This document shows positions 49,966 to 59,428 of a stretch of DNA of 64,000 nt, in pieces (within the stretch, counting starts at the first letter, position 1; each line of letters opens with the position of its first letter). Position numbers and translations under genes: made by a program. Source of the stretch: Hymenobacter crusticola (GTDB taxonomy: Bacteria > Bacteroidota > Bacteroidia > Cytophagales > Hymenobacteraceae); assembly GCF_002154225.1 (NCBI RefSeq), contig NZ_MTSE01000002.1, positions 310,001 to 374,000 on the forward strand, given 5' to 3'. Below the pieces are notes generated by a model. The model ran no database searches. It was given only the letters and a program-made list of their open reading frames with translations, and was not told the DNA's origin.

Positions 49966-52662
49966 TTATTCTACCAAGAGGCGGCGTGCAGCTCTGGTGC
50001 CGTTAGTGGCTTGGTAGAGAAGGGTATACAACCCTTTATTAGGCGGGGCCGGCACCACGTGAAACCTAGGATTGCCGACAACCGGCACATCTTCCTGCCA
50101 CACAACACGCCCTAGGTTGTCTACTAGTGTCAACGTTGCCGCTCCGGCTTGGGCGGGCAAAGCTAGCTGGAGCAGTGTTCCTGGATGTGCAGGATTGGGC
50201 CAGGCCTGCAACCCTGCGGCATCAGCATTACTCGTCAAGCTAAGCACAACCGAAAGCGCTATGTCGTTGAAGGCAATGCCGCCTTGCTGCGCAACGGTTA
50301 TGGCTTCCGGGCGGCCGCTGCCGTATTGCTGGAACTTTAGGCGCACGTCGCTGCCAAGCCGCAGCCCGTGTGCTTGGGCGAACTGCGTTAAGTTGATAGC
50401 AAAATCATGGGAAGAAGTTGTGGAAGTGGCGCCCGTCAGGTCGGCTAAGCGGTACCACGTTTGGCCCCCGTCTACGCTCAGCGCAACGCCGTCTCCCTTT
50501 TGAGACCCGGTGAACTGCGTCGGCAGCACGTCGTCAGTTTCGTTTTCAAATTCCTTCTCGCGGAACGTCAGCAAAATCGTGCCCGTTGCGTTAGCGGCGT
50601 TGACGTAGAATATGGCCTCGCTAGAGCTAGAAATCGGCTGAGAGAAAAAATGATTGGTAAGAGCACTCAGCACCAGATGCGCTTTGCCAGCCGGTGGCCC
50701 TTCGTCTAAGCGGATCTGCACACGCCCTGCAAAATCGTTATTTGTTGCCCAGAATTGGTTTAGGGCTCCACTCTCAAAGTTCTGAGCAGTAGGTATAAGC
50801 GTGCTGACTGCATTGCCATAGAGTGCGGCATAAGCATTCAGCAAACCGGCGCCCGAACTGTTATCGAAGCCTGCCGGACCTAGGTCGCGCGCCGTGTTGC
50901 GAAATCGCTCATACACCTGGGCAGGAGTGAGGTCAGGCTCGGCTTGGCGGAGCAAGGCCGCTACAGCGGCGGCATGTGGGGCTGCCGCCGAGGTACCGAA
51001 GAAGTTTGGGAAGCCGTCGGCTTCCAAGTCGTTGGCGGAAGAACCAAAGAAGGTGTTGTTTACGCCATCCACGGCTGTGATATCCGGTTTAGCCCGCACT
51101 TCTGGTGCGGGCAGTGGCGTGCCCATTGGGCCAAACAAGATGGTGGGGGAGCCTTTTGAAGAATAGGCTTGCACCGTACGCTGGTTGTAGTAGCCGACGG
51201 CGGCAACTGCTTGCGCCTGCCCCGAGGCCGCATGGCCCACCACTGTGCCACTTGTCGTGAGCCATTCGGTAGCTACTGCCGAGCCCGTATTAATGTACTT
51301 CAACCGGGTCGGGTTAGCGGTGCCGCGGAAGCGTACGATGCTGAGGTGGAAGCTAGTAGTATGCGTGCGCGCCGTGTCGTTGGTGAAAGCAAGCAACTCA
51401 GAAGGTGTCTGGAGGCCTATATTATTATCGTTTGCTAGCATCACCGTGTCGCCTTTCGCAGATACCAGGTACACATCTAGGTCGGTTTTGACGCCCGCTA
51501 CTGTATAAAAGGGATCGGCCCACTGCAGCGTCAAGAGCACATTCTCCCCGTGCGGAATAAAAAAAGTCTGAGTAAGATCTTGGCCAGTAGGACTAAAGTT
51601 GAGTTGGGCGTTGCCCTGGGTGCCTACCGGGCTAAAAACCGGGGTGGCATTCTCGTAACTTTGACTACCGTAGTTTCCGGCCGAAGAAAAGTAGGCTACG
51701 CCCCGTTGCGTCGCTACCTCCTGGATGGCTTGCGCAATAACGCCATCTTGGAAAAAAGGCTCTTCGTAATAACGAACGTCGTCCGTGAGAATCTTGCAGT
51801 TGCCTTGGCTCGGGCTAGCTAGGCGTTGAATTTGGGTTGCAAAATTTCCTTCGCCCAGAAAAACGCTGCTAAACGCCAGTTGCGCACCTGGGGCTAGGTC
51901 ATGAATGAGTTGGCACATGGCTCGCCCCTCGTCGGAAGCACCGGGCGCAGCAGGCGATAAATCCTGGAGCACCTGAACCCCGTTGGTAGGTAAGTCGTCG
52001 GAAACTATATCTGCAGCGGCGCCCCCGAGGGCATTGAAAGAATCACTCATCACACCAATCCGGATACCACGACCGGTATAGCGGCCCGGTTGCGTGGCGC
52101 GTGCGCGTTCTGTCTCCAATACGTGGTCGGCCTCACTGGTTACGCGCCCGGTGTTGCTGAAAGGGCGGTACGAAGCCCGTACTCCTAGTAGGCCCTGTTT
52201 GGTGAGATGGACTAGGCCAGCATTGGGGTGGAGCTCGGCAATCGGTAGAAACCCTTCCACAAAGTGCAGCGCTGGCCAAGCCGATTGCACGACGAACCCA
52301 CGAGCTTGCAGCGCTGGCAGCAAGCCCGCTACATCACGAGCCGTAATACGGACTAATACGGTAGAAGCATCAGCATTGAGCTGCAACAGCGGGTGCGCGG
52401 CAGATAGCTGTTGCGCCGCTGTGTGGGCAATTAGGCTAGCATTCTGTGCCGCATACAAGCGTTGTAGATCACCTGCAATTGGCGAATTATGGCTAGGGCG
52501 CAGGCTAGAAACAGAAGAAAGAGCAGTGCTCAGCTGCGGAGAGCTAGCTTGGTGAGTGTTGTGTAGTGTAGCAGCAATTGGTGAAGATTGCGCCTGTACT
52601 CTTAGCTGTATACTAACCCACAAAAGAAGCGTTAGTAAGTTTAATCGGGAAGAAGGCAGCAT
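49966..52662 (-). CDS. S8 family serine peptidase with T9SS sorting domain
   Basis: From the ATG at 52662 the protein has 898 residues and a signal peptide (LLTLLLWVSIQLRVQAQ). The subtilisin-like domain shows the Asp region GIRIGVMSDSFN and the Ser region GTSAAAPHAAAVAALLRQA. The His region is unusual for subtilases: the HGT motif is not obvious, and a His in CQLIHDLAPGAQLAF is the best candidate. The C-terminal 80 residues, LQAWPNPAHPGTLLQLALP to GTRAARRLLVE, form a type A sorting domain of the type IX secretion system, so the protein is likely surface-bound or secreted. A peptidase role is probable; substrate unknown. Confidence 0.85.
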   Translation of the reverse strand: MLPSSRLNLLTLLLWVSIQLRVQAQSSPIAATLHNTHQASSPQLSTALSSVSSLRPSHNSPIAGDLQRLYAAQNASLIAHTAAQQLSAAHPLLQLNADASTVLVRITARDVAGLLPALQARGFVVQSAWPALHFVEGFLPIAELHPNAGLVHLTKQGLLGVRASYRPFSNTGRVTSEADHVLETERARATQPGRYTGRGIRIGVMSDSFNALGGAAADIVSDDLPTNGVQVLQDLSPAAPGASDEGRAMCQLIHDLAPGAQLAFSSVFLGEGNFATQIQRLASPSQGNCKILTDDVRYYEEPFFQDGVIAQAIQEVATQRGVAYFSSAGNYGSQSYENATPVFSPVGTQGNAQLNFSPTGQDLTQTFFIPHGENVLLTLQWADPFYTVAGVKTDLDVYLVSAKGDTVMLANDNNIGLQTPSELLAFTNDTARTHTTSFHLSIVRFRGTANPTRLKYINTGSAVATEWLTTSGTVVGHAASGQAQAVAAVGYYNQRTVQAYSSKGSPTILFGPMGTPLPAPEVRAKPDITAVDGVNNTFFGSSANDLEADGFPNFFGTSAAAPHAAAVAALLRQAEPDLTPAQVYERFRNTARDLGPAGFDNSSGAGLLNAYAALYGNAVSTLIPTAQNFESGALNQFWATNNDFAGRVQIRLDEGPPAGKAHLVLSALTNHFFSQPISSSSEAIFYVNAANATGTILLTFREKEFENETDDVLPTQFTGSQKGDGVALSVDGGQTWYRLADLTGATSTTSSHDFAINLTQFAQAHGLRLGSDVRLKFQQYGSGRPEAITVAQQGGIAFNDIALSVVLSLTSNADAAGLQAWPNPAHPGTLLQLALPAQAGAATLTLVDNLGRVVWQEDVPVVGNPRFHVVPAPPNKGLYTLLYQATNGTRAARRLLVE

Positions 52663-52848
52663 GAAAAGGTACAAGATGCAGGAAGCGTTACACGTTCAGC
52701 TGCAAGTCTATTTATAGAGAAGTATATTAAAAGTTTAAATATATAATTGTTATTATTTTTTAAATAGTACTTGTCTTATAAATATTTTATTTAACGAATG
52801 CTCTCGGAACCGTAGCCTAGGGTCGCCGGTTTAGTAGAGTGAATGCCG

Positions 52849-52856
52849 TATCTTTG
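52849..52856 (+). promoter_or_regulatory. candidate -7 box of the bacilliredoxin gene
   Basis: TATCTTTG is an exact TAnnTTTG match, 39 bases upstream of the chosen start. A GTTTA near 52829 could serve as a weak -33. Confidence 0.6.
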
Positions 52857-52895
52857 TGTACTGCACTTTTCTCACTTTAAAGTTTGCACCTCATT

Positions 52896-53318
52896 ATGGC
52901 CACCTATCCTGAATATATGGTAGCGCCCATCCGGCAAGACCTAGTCGAAGCCGGTTTCGAGCAACTCATGACTCCTGAAGAAGTCGACAATGCCTTAACC
53001 CAGCAAAGCGGCACTGTTCTCATTGCTGTCAACTCTGTATGCGGCTGCGCAGCTGGCAAAGCTCGCCCGGCGCTGAAACTGGCGTTGGCTAGCTCCGATA
53101 AGAAGCCTGCTAAACTCGTAACTGTTTTTGCGGGCATGGAAACCGAAGCGGTTGCCAAGGCGCGTGAGCATATGTTGCCTTATCCTCCGTCTTCACCTAG
53201 CATTGCGCTATTCAAAGATGGCGAGCTGGTGCATATGATTGAGCGTTACCACATTGAAGGCAACGATATGATGCGAATTGCCAATAACTTGCAGGGCGCT
53301 TTCGAGGAGTACTGCTAA
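52896..53318 (+). CDS. BrxA/BrxB family bacilliredoxin
   Basis: Bacilliredoxins remove bacillithiol from S-bacillithiolated proteins. The 140-residue protein from the ATG at 52896 begins MATYPEYMVAPIRQDL, with the active site VNSVCGCAAGKARP (the Cys-Gly-Cys motif) and a C-terminal part DMMRIANNLQGAFEEYC. The C-terminal residue is Cys. Its presence suggests that the organism makes bacillithiol, in line with other Bacteroidota. A TATCTTTG promoter precedes it and a 17-bp GC-rich hairpin follows. Confidence 0.93.
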   Translation: MATYPEYMVAPIRQDLVEAGFEQLMTPEEVDNALTQQSGTVLIAVNSVCGCAAGKARPALKLALASSDKKPAKLVTVFAGMETEAVAKAREHMLPYPPSSPSIALFKDGELVHMIERYHIEGNDMMRIANNLQGAFEEYC

Positions 53319-53354
53319 GTATATTGCAATCCTGCGCAGCTGCGCAACGCCATC

Positions 53355-53397
53355 GACAAACAAAACCCGCGGCCGCAAACCGCGGGTTTTGTTTGTC
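53355..53397 (+). terminator. 18-bp perfect terminator hairpin
   Basis: GACAAACAAAACCCGCGG and CCGCGGGTTTTGTTTGTC pair exactly around a 7-base loop, about 37 bases after the bacilliredoxin stop. Confidence 0.85.
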
Positions 53398-53468
53398 CGG
53401 TTAGCTAGCTTTTGTCGCTTACTTTAGGGATCTGCTTACCAAGACGCTTTCCATTACGCTGCTCGTTC

Positions 53469-54203
53469 ATGATTGCTCCGCCCGCTAAGAAGGTTGCTAT
53501 TCTACAATCGAATTACATTCCGTGGAAAGGCTACTTCGACATCATCGGGGCCGTAGATGAGTTTATTTTCTACGATGAAGTGCAGTACACGAGGCGTGAT
53601 TGGCGCAATCGGAATTACATCAAAACGGCGCAAGGCCTAGCTTGGCTGACTATCCCCGTGGTGCAGCAGGAGCGCGAGTCGCAACGCATCGATGACACCA
53701 TTGTATCTGACCGCAACTGGGCGGTAAAGCACTGGCGCACGTTGGCCCAAACCTATGCCCGTGCCGCAAACTTCCACGTATACAAAGCGCAGTTCGAAGA
53801 GCTATACACAAGCTTATCAACTGTTTACTTATCGGAAATAAACGTAGCCTTCATCCGCGCCATTTGCCAGGTGCTAGACATTCGCACCAAGCTTTCGTGG
53901 TCGACCGACTACAGCTTGCCGGCTGGATTGAATAAGACGGAACGCCTAGTGCGCTTGGTGCAAGCAGCGGGCGGCACGGAATATCTTACTGGTCCAGCGG
54001 CCCACAACTATCTAGATACAAGGCAGTTTGCTGAAGCGAATATCGCGCTGCACTGGATGAATTACGAAAACTACCCCACCTATCGTCAACTGCACAGTCC
54101 CCCTTTTGAGCACGGCGTGTCCATTGTCGATTTGCTGTTCAACGAAGGAAGCCAGGCGGCTGCCTTTCTGAAAACTACTTCCAACCTGCACAAGCATGCC
54201 TGA
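53469..54203 (+). CDS. WbqC family protein
   Basis: The 244-residue protein from the ATG at 53469 begins VAILQSNYIPWKGYFDII, a WbqC signature, and has DEVQYTRRDWRNRNYIKT and WLTIPV. WbqC proteins belong to O-antigen or glycan gene clusters, with roles in amino-sugar modification suggested but not proven. The frame is open from 53412, but the added 19 residues look unlike protein. It overlaps the glycosyltransferase gene by 8 bases, so it is translated together with it. Its place next to a formyltransferase suggests a formylated amino sugar as product. Confidence 0.85.
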   Translation: MIAPPAKKVAILQSNYIPWKGYFDIIGAVDEFIFYDEVQYTRRDWRNRNYIKTAQGLAWLTIPVVQQERESQRIDDTIVSDRNWAVKHWRTLAQTYARAANFHVYKAQFEELYTSLSTVYLSEINVAFIRAICQVLDIRTKLSWSTDYSLPAGLNKTERLVRLVQAAGGTEYLTGPAAHNYLDTRQFAEANIALHWMNYENYPTYRQLHSPPFEHGVSIVDLLFNEGSQAAAFLKTTSNLHKHA

Positions 54204-55122
54204 ATACTCGGTTGTTGTCCCGGTGTACCAGGGAGAGGCGACGATACGGCCGCTCACCTTACAACTTCAGGCGTGCTTTCGAGAGCTAGGTCAGGCTTTC
54301 GAAATCATTTTTGTATGCGATGGAGGGCCAGACAACTCTTGGCAAGTAATTCAAACCTTACGCACGGAGCTAGGTAACGACATAATTAAGGCAGTGCAGC
54401 TGTCGCGCAATTTTGGGCAGCATAATGCCTTGCTCTGTGGCTTTGGGCATGCGCGCGGCCGTTTCATTATCACCATGGATGAGGACTTGCAGCACCGCCC
54501 CGCCGATATTGCGCGCCTACTCCACCGCCAAGCCGAGGCCGACTACGACGTGGTGTACGGCAAGTATGAAACCTTGCAGCATTCGACCTTTCGCAACATT
54601 ACGTCGCGGGCGATGGGACGCCTGTTGCGCCTCGGTATTCCGGATTTGCATCCCGACTATTCAGCATTTCGCCTGATCAAAGCGGAGGTAGCGCGGCAGT
54701 GCCTGACGATGCGCAATTCCTATACCTTCCTCGACGGATACCTGACCTGGGTAACCAACCACGTTGCGAGCGTGCCAGTGGTTCACCAGGAGCGCACGGT
54801 GGGGAAAAGCGCTTACACCGTAGGCAAGCTGGTGGCGCATTCCATTAACATCTTTGCCACGTTCTCCGATCTGCCTATTCGTTTGCTGTCCGTCACGTCA
54901 GTAGTTGTGTTCTTGCTCACCAGCGCTTACTCAATCTACGTGCTGGTGCGCAAGTTTATGTACAATGATTTTTTGCTAGGTTTCCCCTCGCTTATTATTT
55001 CGATTGGCTTCGGAGTGGGCTTGCTTCTGCTAGGTATGGGCATCTTGGGCGAATATACTCACCGTATCAACCTGAAGACGACACGGCGGCCTAACTTCAT
55101 CGAGCGGAAAAAATTGCTCTAG
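54196..55122 (+). CDS. family 2 glycosyltransferase with C-terminal membrane helices
   Basis: The 308-residue protein has a GT-A domain with YSVVVPVYQGEATI at the start, the nucleotide-binding Asp in VCDGGPDNSW and the DxD-like MDEDLQHRP. Two membrane helices at about residues 230-290 place it with the polyprenyl-phosphate-sugar synthases such as GtrB, DPM1 and ArnC. It would transfer a sugar to undecaprenyl phosphate on the inner face of the membrane. It overlaps the WbqC gene at its start and is followed by the formyltransferase, as in Arn-like pathways. Confidence 0.9.
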   Translation: MPEYSVVVPVYQGEATIRPLTLQLQACFRELGQAFEIIFVCDGGPDNSWQVIQTLRTELGNDIIKAVQLSRNFGQHNALLCGFGHARGRFIITMDEDLQHRPADIARLLHRQAEADYDVVYGKYETLQHSTFRNITSRAMGRLLRLGIPDLHPDYSAFRLIKAEVARQCLTMRNSYTFLDGYLTWVTNHVASVPVVHQERTVGKSAYTVGKLVAHSINIFATFSDLPIRLLSVTSVVVFLLTSAYSIYVLVRKFMYNDFLLGFPSLIISIGFGVGLLLLGMGILGEYTHRINLKTTRRPNFIERKKLL

Positions 55123-55146
55123 CGTCTTGCCATCCGCCACACAACT

Positions 55147-55833
55147 ATGCCCACGCAAAAGCATCGCATTGCCTTCTTAGTATCAGGAAATGGTGGCTCT
55201 CTAAAGGTAGTGGCAAGGGCTATTGAGGTGTTGCAACTACCTTGGGAAATCTGTCTGGTGCTAGCCGATCGGGACTGTGGCGCCTTGCGCTTCGCGCAGC
55301 AGCACCAGCTAGCGTGCACGCAAGTTGCCTACACGCAAAGCGCACCCCTAGCGCTGCAAACTGCGCTAGTACAAAGTCAGCCGGACTTTGTAGTTACGAA
55401 CATTCATAAGATTATTGACCCCGAAACCCTCGCCCTTTTCCCGGGGAGGGTTATCAACCTGCACTATTCGCTGTTGCCCGCTTTCAAGGGCTATATAGGC
55501 ATGGAAACGTTACGCCACGCGCGACAACTTAACGCCGGTATCGTTGGGGCTACTTGCCACGAGGTAGAAGAAGCGGTAGATAGTGGCCGCATTATGAGCC
55601 AGGCCGGGCTAGCTGTCGACTGGGATGCCGAACCGCTGGAGCAAGTCGAAAATCTGGTGTTTCGGGCGGCCGGGCTAGTCTTGCTCGATGGAATCCACCG
55701 GAAACTAGGGACTACTGCGCGCGAAGCAGCTAGTGTTAAGTACCAGCATAGCGTCTTGTTTTTCGCTCCCCCGCTCAGTTTTGAACCCGCCGTGCTGGAC
55801 GAGGAGTTTTGGGAAGCCGTTAAAAACAGCTAG
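55147..55833 (+). CDS. formyltransferase family protein
   Basis: The 228-residue protein is of the PurN/Fmt fold: FLVSGNGGSLKVV at the start, the catalytic Asn and His in INLHYSLLPAFKG, and VDSGRIMSQ, which holds the third active-site Asp. It transfers a formyl group from 10-formyl-tetrahydrofolate. The TSNIHK-like TNIHKIIDPETL and the glycan-gene neighbours favour amino-sugar N-formylation rather than purine synthesis. It lies 24 bases after the glycosyltransferase gene and ends at a 22-bp perfect hairpin that also ends recQ. Confidence 0.8.
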   Translation: MPTQKHRIAFLVSGNGGSLKVVARAIEVLQLPWEICLVLADRDCGALRFAQQHQLACTQVAYTQSAPLALQTALVQSQPDFVVTNIHKIIDPETLALFPGRVINLHYSLLPAFKGYIGMETLRHARQLNAGIVGATCHEVEEAVDSGRIMSQAGLAVDWDAEPLEQVENLVFRAAGLVLLDGIHRKLGTTAREAASVKYQHSVLFFAPPLSFEPAVLDEEFWEAVKNS

Positions 55834-55874
55834 CCCCGTCAGCTAGGTCCGCCGGACCTAGCTGACGGGGCTAG
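55830..55874. terminator. 22-bp near-perfect hairpin between the formyltransferase and recQ
   Basis: CTAGCCCCGTCAGCTAGGTC and its exact complement flank a few central bases. It overlaps the formyltransferase stop codon and lies about 22 bases from the recQ stop, so it can end both convergent genes. Confidence 0.8.
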
Positions 55875-55896
55875 TAGATAGCTTATGGTCAAAAGC

Positions 55897-58101
55897 TTAG
55901 TTAGCTACTTCGCTCAAAAATTTGATGCGCATCAGGCGAATATCCTCCTCTGTGTAGTCGTCCGGACCTAGCTCTTTAAGCGCTACCGCAATATTGTCGG
56001 TAGTGGCCTGCATGAAGTAGTCGTAGATTTCTTCTTGGCGTTCTTCGTCCAGCACGCCATCGATGTAGTAATCGAGGTTGAGCTTGGTACCGGAGTAGCA
56101 GATGTGCTCAATCTCTTCAATCAGCTCGCGCATGTCAATGCCTTTGGAAGAAGCAATTTCCTCCAAATCCATCTTCTTGTCGATCTGTTGAATGATGTAA
56201 ATCTTGATTTTTGACTTATTGACGGCCGATTTCACCACTACGTCGGCGGCCGTGACAATGTCGTTTTCCTCCACGTACTTCTGAATCAGCGCCAAGAACG
56301 GTGCGCCAAACTTCTGCGCTTTGCCTTGACCCACGCCGCCAATGTGGGAAAGGTCGTCCATCTTCGTGGGGAAGGTGGTGGCCATTTCCTTCAGCGACGG
56401 ATCCTGGAACAGCACGTAGGGCGGTAGGCTCTTTTGCTGAGCAATCTTCTTACGCAGTGCCTTCAGCATTTCGAACAGCGTTTCGTCGTGGCCGGCGGCT
56501 TGCTGTACCTCTTCCTGCTCTTGCTCCTGTTGTACCTCCTCGTCGAAGTTGTGGTCTTTGGTGAGCTTGATGGAGTGTGGGCTTTCAATGAAGTCAAGGC
56601 CCTTTTGCGAGATCTTTACAATACCGAAGTTCTCGATGTCTTTTTCTAAAAAGCCATTGAGCAGCGCCTGACGCAGAAGTGAATGCCAAAACTGGGCATC
56701 ATGGTCTTTGCCTTCGCCATACACGGGCAAGCTGTTGTGACCATAGCTTTCCACGTGGGCATTGTTCATGCCCATTAGCACTGTGCCGATGTGGTCGAGG
56801 CCGAAACGCTCCTCGGTTTGCACAACGGCTTTCAACGCTAGCAATACTTCCTCTTTGCCTTCGAAACGCTCCTTCGGATGGCGGCAGTTGTCGCAGAAGC
56901 CGCAGTCCTTCTCGAAGATTTCGCCGAAGTAGTGTAGCAGCTGCTTGCGGCGGCACACGGCCGAATCGGCGTAGTTAGCCATTTCCTGCAACAGCAGCTT
57001 GCCGTTGTCGCGCTCCGTGACGGGCTTGTCTTTGTTGAACTTCTCCAGCTTTACGATGTCGTCGTAGCTGTAGAACATCAGGCAGTTGCCTTCCAAACCG
57101 TCGCGGCCACCACGGCCGGTTTCCTGGTAATAGCCCTCGATGCTTTTGGGGGTGTCGTAGTGCACCACGAAGCGCACGTCGGGCTTATCAATACCCATCC
57201 CGAAGGCGATGGTCGCCACAATCACGTCGGCCTCCTCGTTGAGGAAGGCGTCTTGGTTGGCCATGCGCACGTGCGGGTCGAGGCCGGCGTGGTAGGGGAG
57301 GGCCTTCACGTCGTTTACGCGCAGCAGCTCCGCAATTTCCTCCACCTTTTTACGGCTCAAGCAGTACACAATACCCGCTTTGTTCTTGTGCTGCTTCACA
57401 TATTGAATCAGCTGCTTTTTGGTATTGTGCTTAGGGCGAACTTCGTAGTAGAGGTTAGTCCGGTTGAAAGACGTTTTAAAAACTGAGGCGTCGTCCATTT
57501 GCAGGTTCTTCTGGATATCCAGCTGCACTTTGGGCGTGGCCGTGGCGGTGAGGGCAATAATAGGCACGTTGGGCCCGATATTATCAATGATGCCGCGAAT
57601 TTTGCGGTACTCGGGGCGGAAATCGTGGCCCCATTCCGAGATGCAGTGTGCCTCGTCGATAGCAACAAACGAGATGCTCGCTTTTTGTAAGAAGTCGATG
57701 GTCTCGTCCTTGGTCAAGGATTCGGGCGCCACGTAGAGCAGCTTTACTTCGCCGCTAATCACGTCCCGCTTCACTTTGTTGGTTTCTGATTTCGACAAGG
57801 TCGAGTTCAAAAACTGCGCATTCACTCCGAAAGCATTGAGCTGGTCAACCTGGTTTTTCATCAGGGCAATCAGCGGCGAAATCACGATGGCCGTGCCGGG
57901 CAATACAAGCGCTGGAAGCTGGTAGCACAGCGACTTGCCTGCGCCAGTAGGCATGATGACGAAGGTGTTGTTGCCCTCAATAACATTCTGAATCACGGCT
58001 TCCTGAGTGCCCCTGAACTGGCCGTACCCAAAAACTTCCTTTAACTTGCCCTTCAGATCAGCCGTTGGCATAACGGCATTTTTTACGGCTGGCGTAGACA
58101 T
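55897..58101 (-). CDS. recQ: RecQ family ATP-dependent DNA helicase
   Basis: RecQ unwinds DNA 3'-5' in recombination repair. The 734-residue protein has Walker A MPTGAGKSLCYQLPA, the DEAH box IDEAHCISEWGHDFRPEY, TATATPKVQLDI, and motif VI QETGRGGRDG. A zinc-binding region follows with CRRKQLLHYFGEIFEKDCGFCDNC spaced across about residues 385-410. After it come an RQC winged helix and an HRDC domain around residues 540-620. A C-terminal helical extension of about 100 residues is common in Bacteroidota. It is complete and of the expected length. Confidence 0.96.
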   Translation of the reverse strand: MSTPAVKNAVMPTADLKGKLKEVFGYGQFRGTQEAVIQNVIEGNNTFVIMPTGAGKSLCYQLPALVLPGTAIVISPLIALMKNQVDQLNAFGVNAQFLNSTLSKSETNKVKRDVISGEVKLLYVAPESLTKDETIDFLQKASISFVAIDEAHCISEWGHDFRPEYRKIRGIIDNIGPNVPIIALTATATPKVQLDIQKNLQMDDASVFKTSFNRTNLYYEVRPKHNTKKQLIQYVKQHKNKAGIVYCLSRKKVEEIAELLRVNDVKALPYHAGLDPHVRMANQDAFLNEEADVIVATIAFGMGIDKPDVRFVVHYDTPKSIEGYYQETGRGGRDGLEGNCLMFYSYDDIVKLEKFNKDKPVTERDNGKLLLQEMANYADSAVCRRKQLLHYFGEIFEKDCGFCDNCRHPKERFEGKEEVLLALKAVVQTEERFGLDHIGTVLMGMNNAHVESYGHNSLPVYGEGKDHDAQFWHSLLRQALLNGFLEKDIENFGIVKISQKGLDFIESPHSIKLTKDHNFDEEVQQEQEQEEVQQAAGHDETLFEMLKALRKKIAQQKSLPPYVLFQDPSLKEMATTFPTKMDDLSHIGGVGQGKAQKFGAPFLALIQKYVEENDIVTAADVVVKSAVNKSKIKIYIIQQIDKKMDLEEIASSKGIDMRELIEEIEHICYSGTKLNLDYYIDGVLDEERQEEIYDYFMQATTDNIAVALKELGPDDYTEEDIRLMRIKFLSEVAN

Positions 58102-58277
58102 CCTCGCTTACTCAATTGGGTTGTAGAAGAGAGTCGCAACCACAAAGGGTTGAACTCTCAATCTAGGAATTTTAATGGTAGTGAATACTGACTGGCAGGT
58201 AAAAAATCAAGGTGTTGCACCGAAAACCACGCTGGTCGTTCAAGGCTTCTTACCTGCTAATCGATATCAAATTTAGA

Positions 58278-59255
58278 TTGAAACAGCAGAACGATATCAA
58301 CTCCGTTGCAAAAAAAGTGCTTCTGCAGGAGGCTGAAGCAATTCGCGGTGTAGCCGACGCTATAGAGCAGACCCCCGATTTTGCACAATGTGTAGAGGCC
58401 ATTCTGGCTTTGCGCGGTCGTGTGGTGGTAACGGGCGTGGGGAAAAGCGCCCATATTGCCGGCAAGATCGTAGCCACGCTCAATTCCACCGGCACGCCTG
58501 CCCTCTTCATGCATGCCGCCGAGGCTATTCATGGCGACCTAGGTATGATTCAGCCGGAGGACTTCGTTCTTGCTATCAGCAAGAGCGGCGATACGGCCGA
58601 GATTAAAGTGCTTGTGCCCCTGCTGCGCCGCAGAGGCGTTTTGCTGGCTGCGCTGGTTTCCAATGCGAATTCTTACCTCGCCACGCAAGCCGACTACGTG
58701 CTGCACGCTCCCGTAGAGCGCGAGGCGTGCCCGCACAACCTAGCCCCAACTACCAGCACCACCGCCGCGCTGGCCCTCGGCGATGCCCTCGCCGTTTGCT
58801 TGCTGGAAGCCCGGCAGTTTAGTAGCTCCGATTTCGCGCACTTGCACCCTGGGGGCACCTTAGGCAAGAAGCTTTATTTGAAGGTAGGCGACTTAAGTCG
58901 CCAGAATGAAAAGCCGCGCGTGTCAGTGGAGGCGCCCTTAAAGGAGATTATTCTGGAAATATCGGGGAAGCGACTAGGGGCTACTGCTGTGCTTGACCCC
59001 GATGATGACTCCTTGCTCGGAATCATTACCGATGGCGACTTACGACGGATGCTCACTAACTTTGCCCGTCTCGACGACATACGCGCCAGCGACATCATGA
59101 CCCCTAAGCCGGCAACCATTGATCTGGACGATTTTGCGGTAGAAGCGCTCGTTCGTATGCAGCAGCGCAACATCACGCAGCTCATTGTCACTGAAAATGA
59201 GCAGTTTTGTGGTTTCATTCACCTGCACGATTTGTTGCGCGAAGGAATAGTATAG
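58278..59255 (+). CDS. D-arabinose 5-phosphate isomerase, KpsF/GutQ type
   Basis: The enzyme converts ribulose 5-phosphate to arabinose 5-phosphate, the first step toward the Kdo sugar of lipopolysaccharide. An N-terminal SIS domain shows VTGVGKSAHIAGKIVATL, TPALFMHAAEAIHGDLGM, and AISKSGDTAEI. Two CBS domains follow, with LGIITDGDLRRML and ASDIMTPKPATIDLDDFAV. No ATG lies at the right place; the TTG at 58278 gives 325 residues beginning MKQQNDINSVAKKVL, close to related proteins, while a GTG at 58212 would add 22 unlikely residues. It is divergent from recQ and lies 173 bases before manC. Confidence 0.88.
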   Translation: MKQQNDINSVAKKVLLQEAEAIRGVADAIEQTPDFAQCVEAILALRGRVVVTGVGKSAHIAGKIVATLNSTGTPALFMHAAEAIHGDLGMIQPEDFVLAISKSGDTAEIKVLVPLLRRRGVLLAALVSNANSYLATQADYVLHAPVEREACPHNLAPTTSTTAALALGDALAVCLLEARQFSSSDFAHLHPGGTLGKKLYLKVGDLSRQNEKPRVSVEAPLKEIILEISGKRLGATAVLDPDDDSLLGIITDGDLRRMLTNFARLDDIRASDIMTPKPATIDLDDFAVEALVRMQQRNITQLIVTENEQFCGFIHLHDLLREGIV

Positions 59256-59428
59256 CTTGGATTGCCCGCGAAAACCTCCTAGGTTGCCTGCTTGTAATCC
59301 AACGTGTTGTTGTCAAAACACAAAAGATAATGTTGGGGTAACTGCATTATCAATGGGAAATATAGCATATTTGCTTTCTTTAAGACATAAGGCTTTGCAT
59401 GACCAGGGTCTCGGACCTTTTTAGAACT

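Noticed and set aside
53412..53468. N-terminal extension of the WbqC protein
   Set aside because: The added 19 residues do not fit the family start; the ATG at 53469 does.
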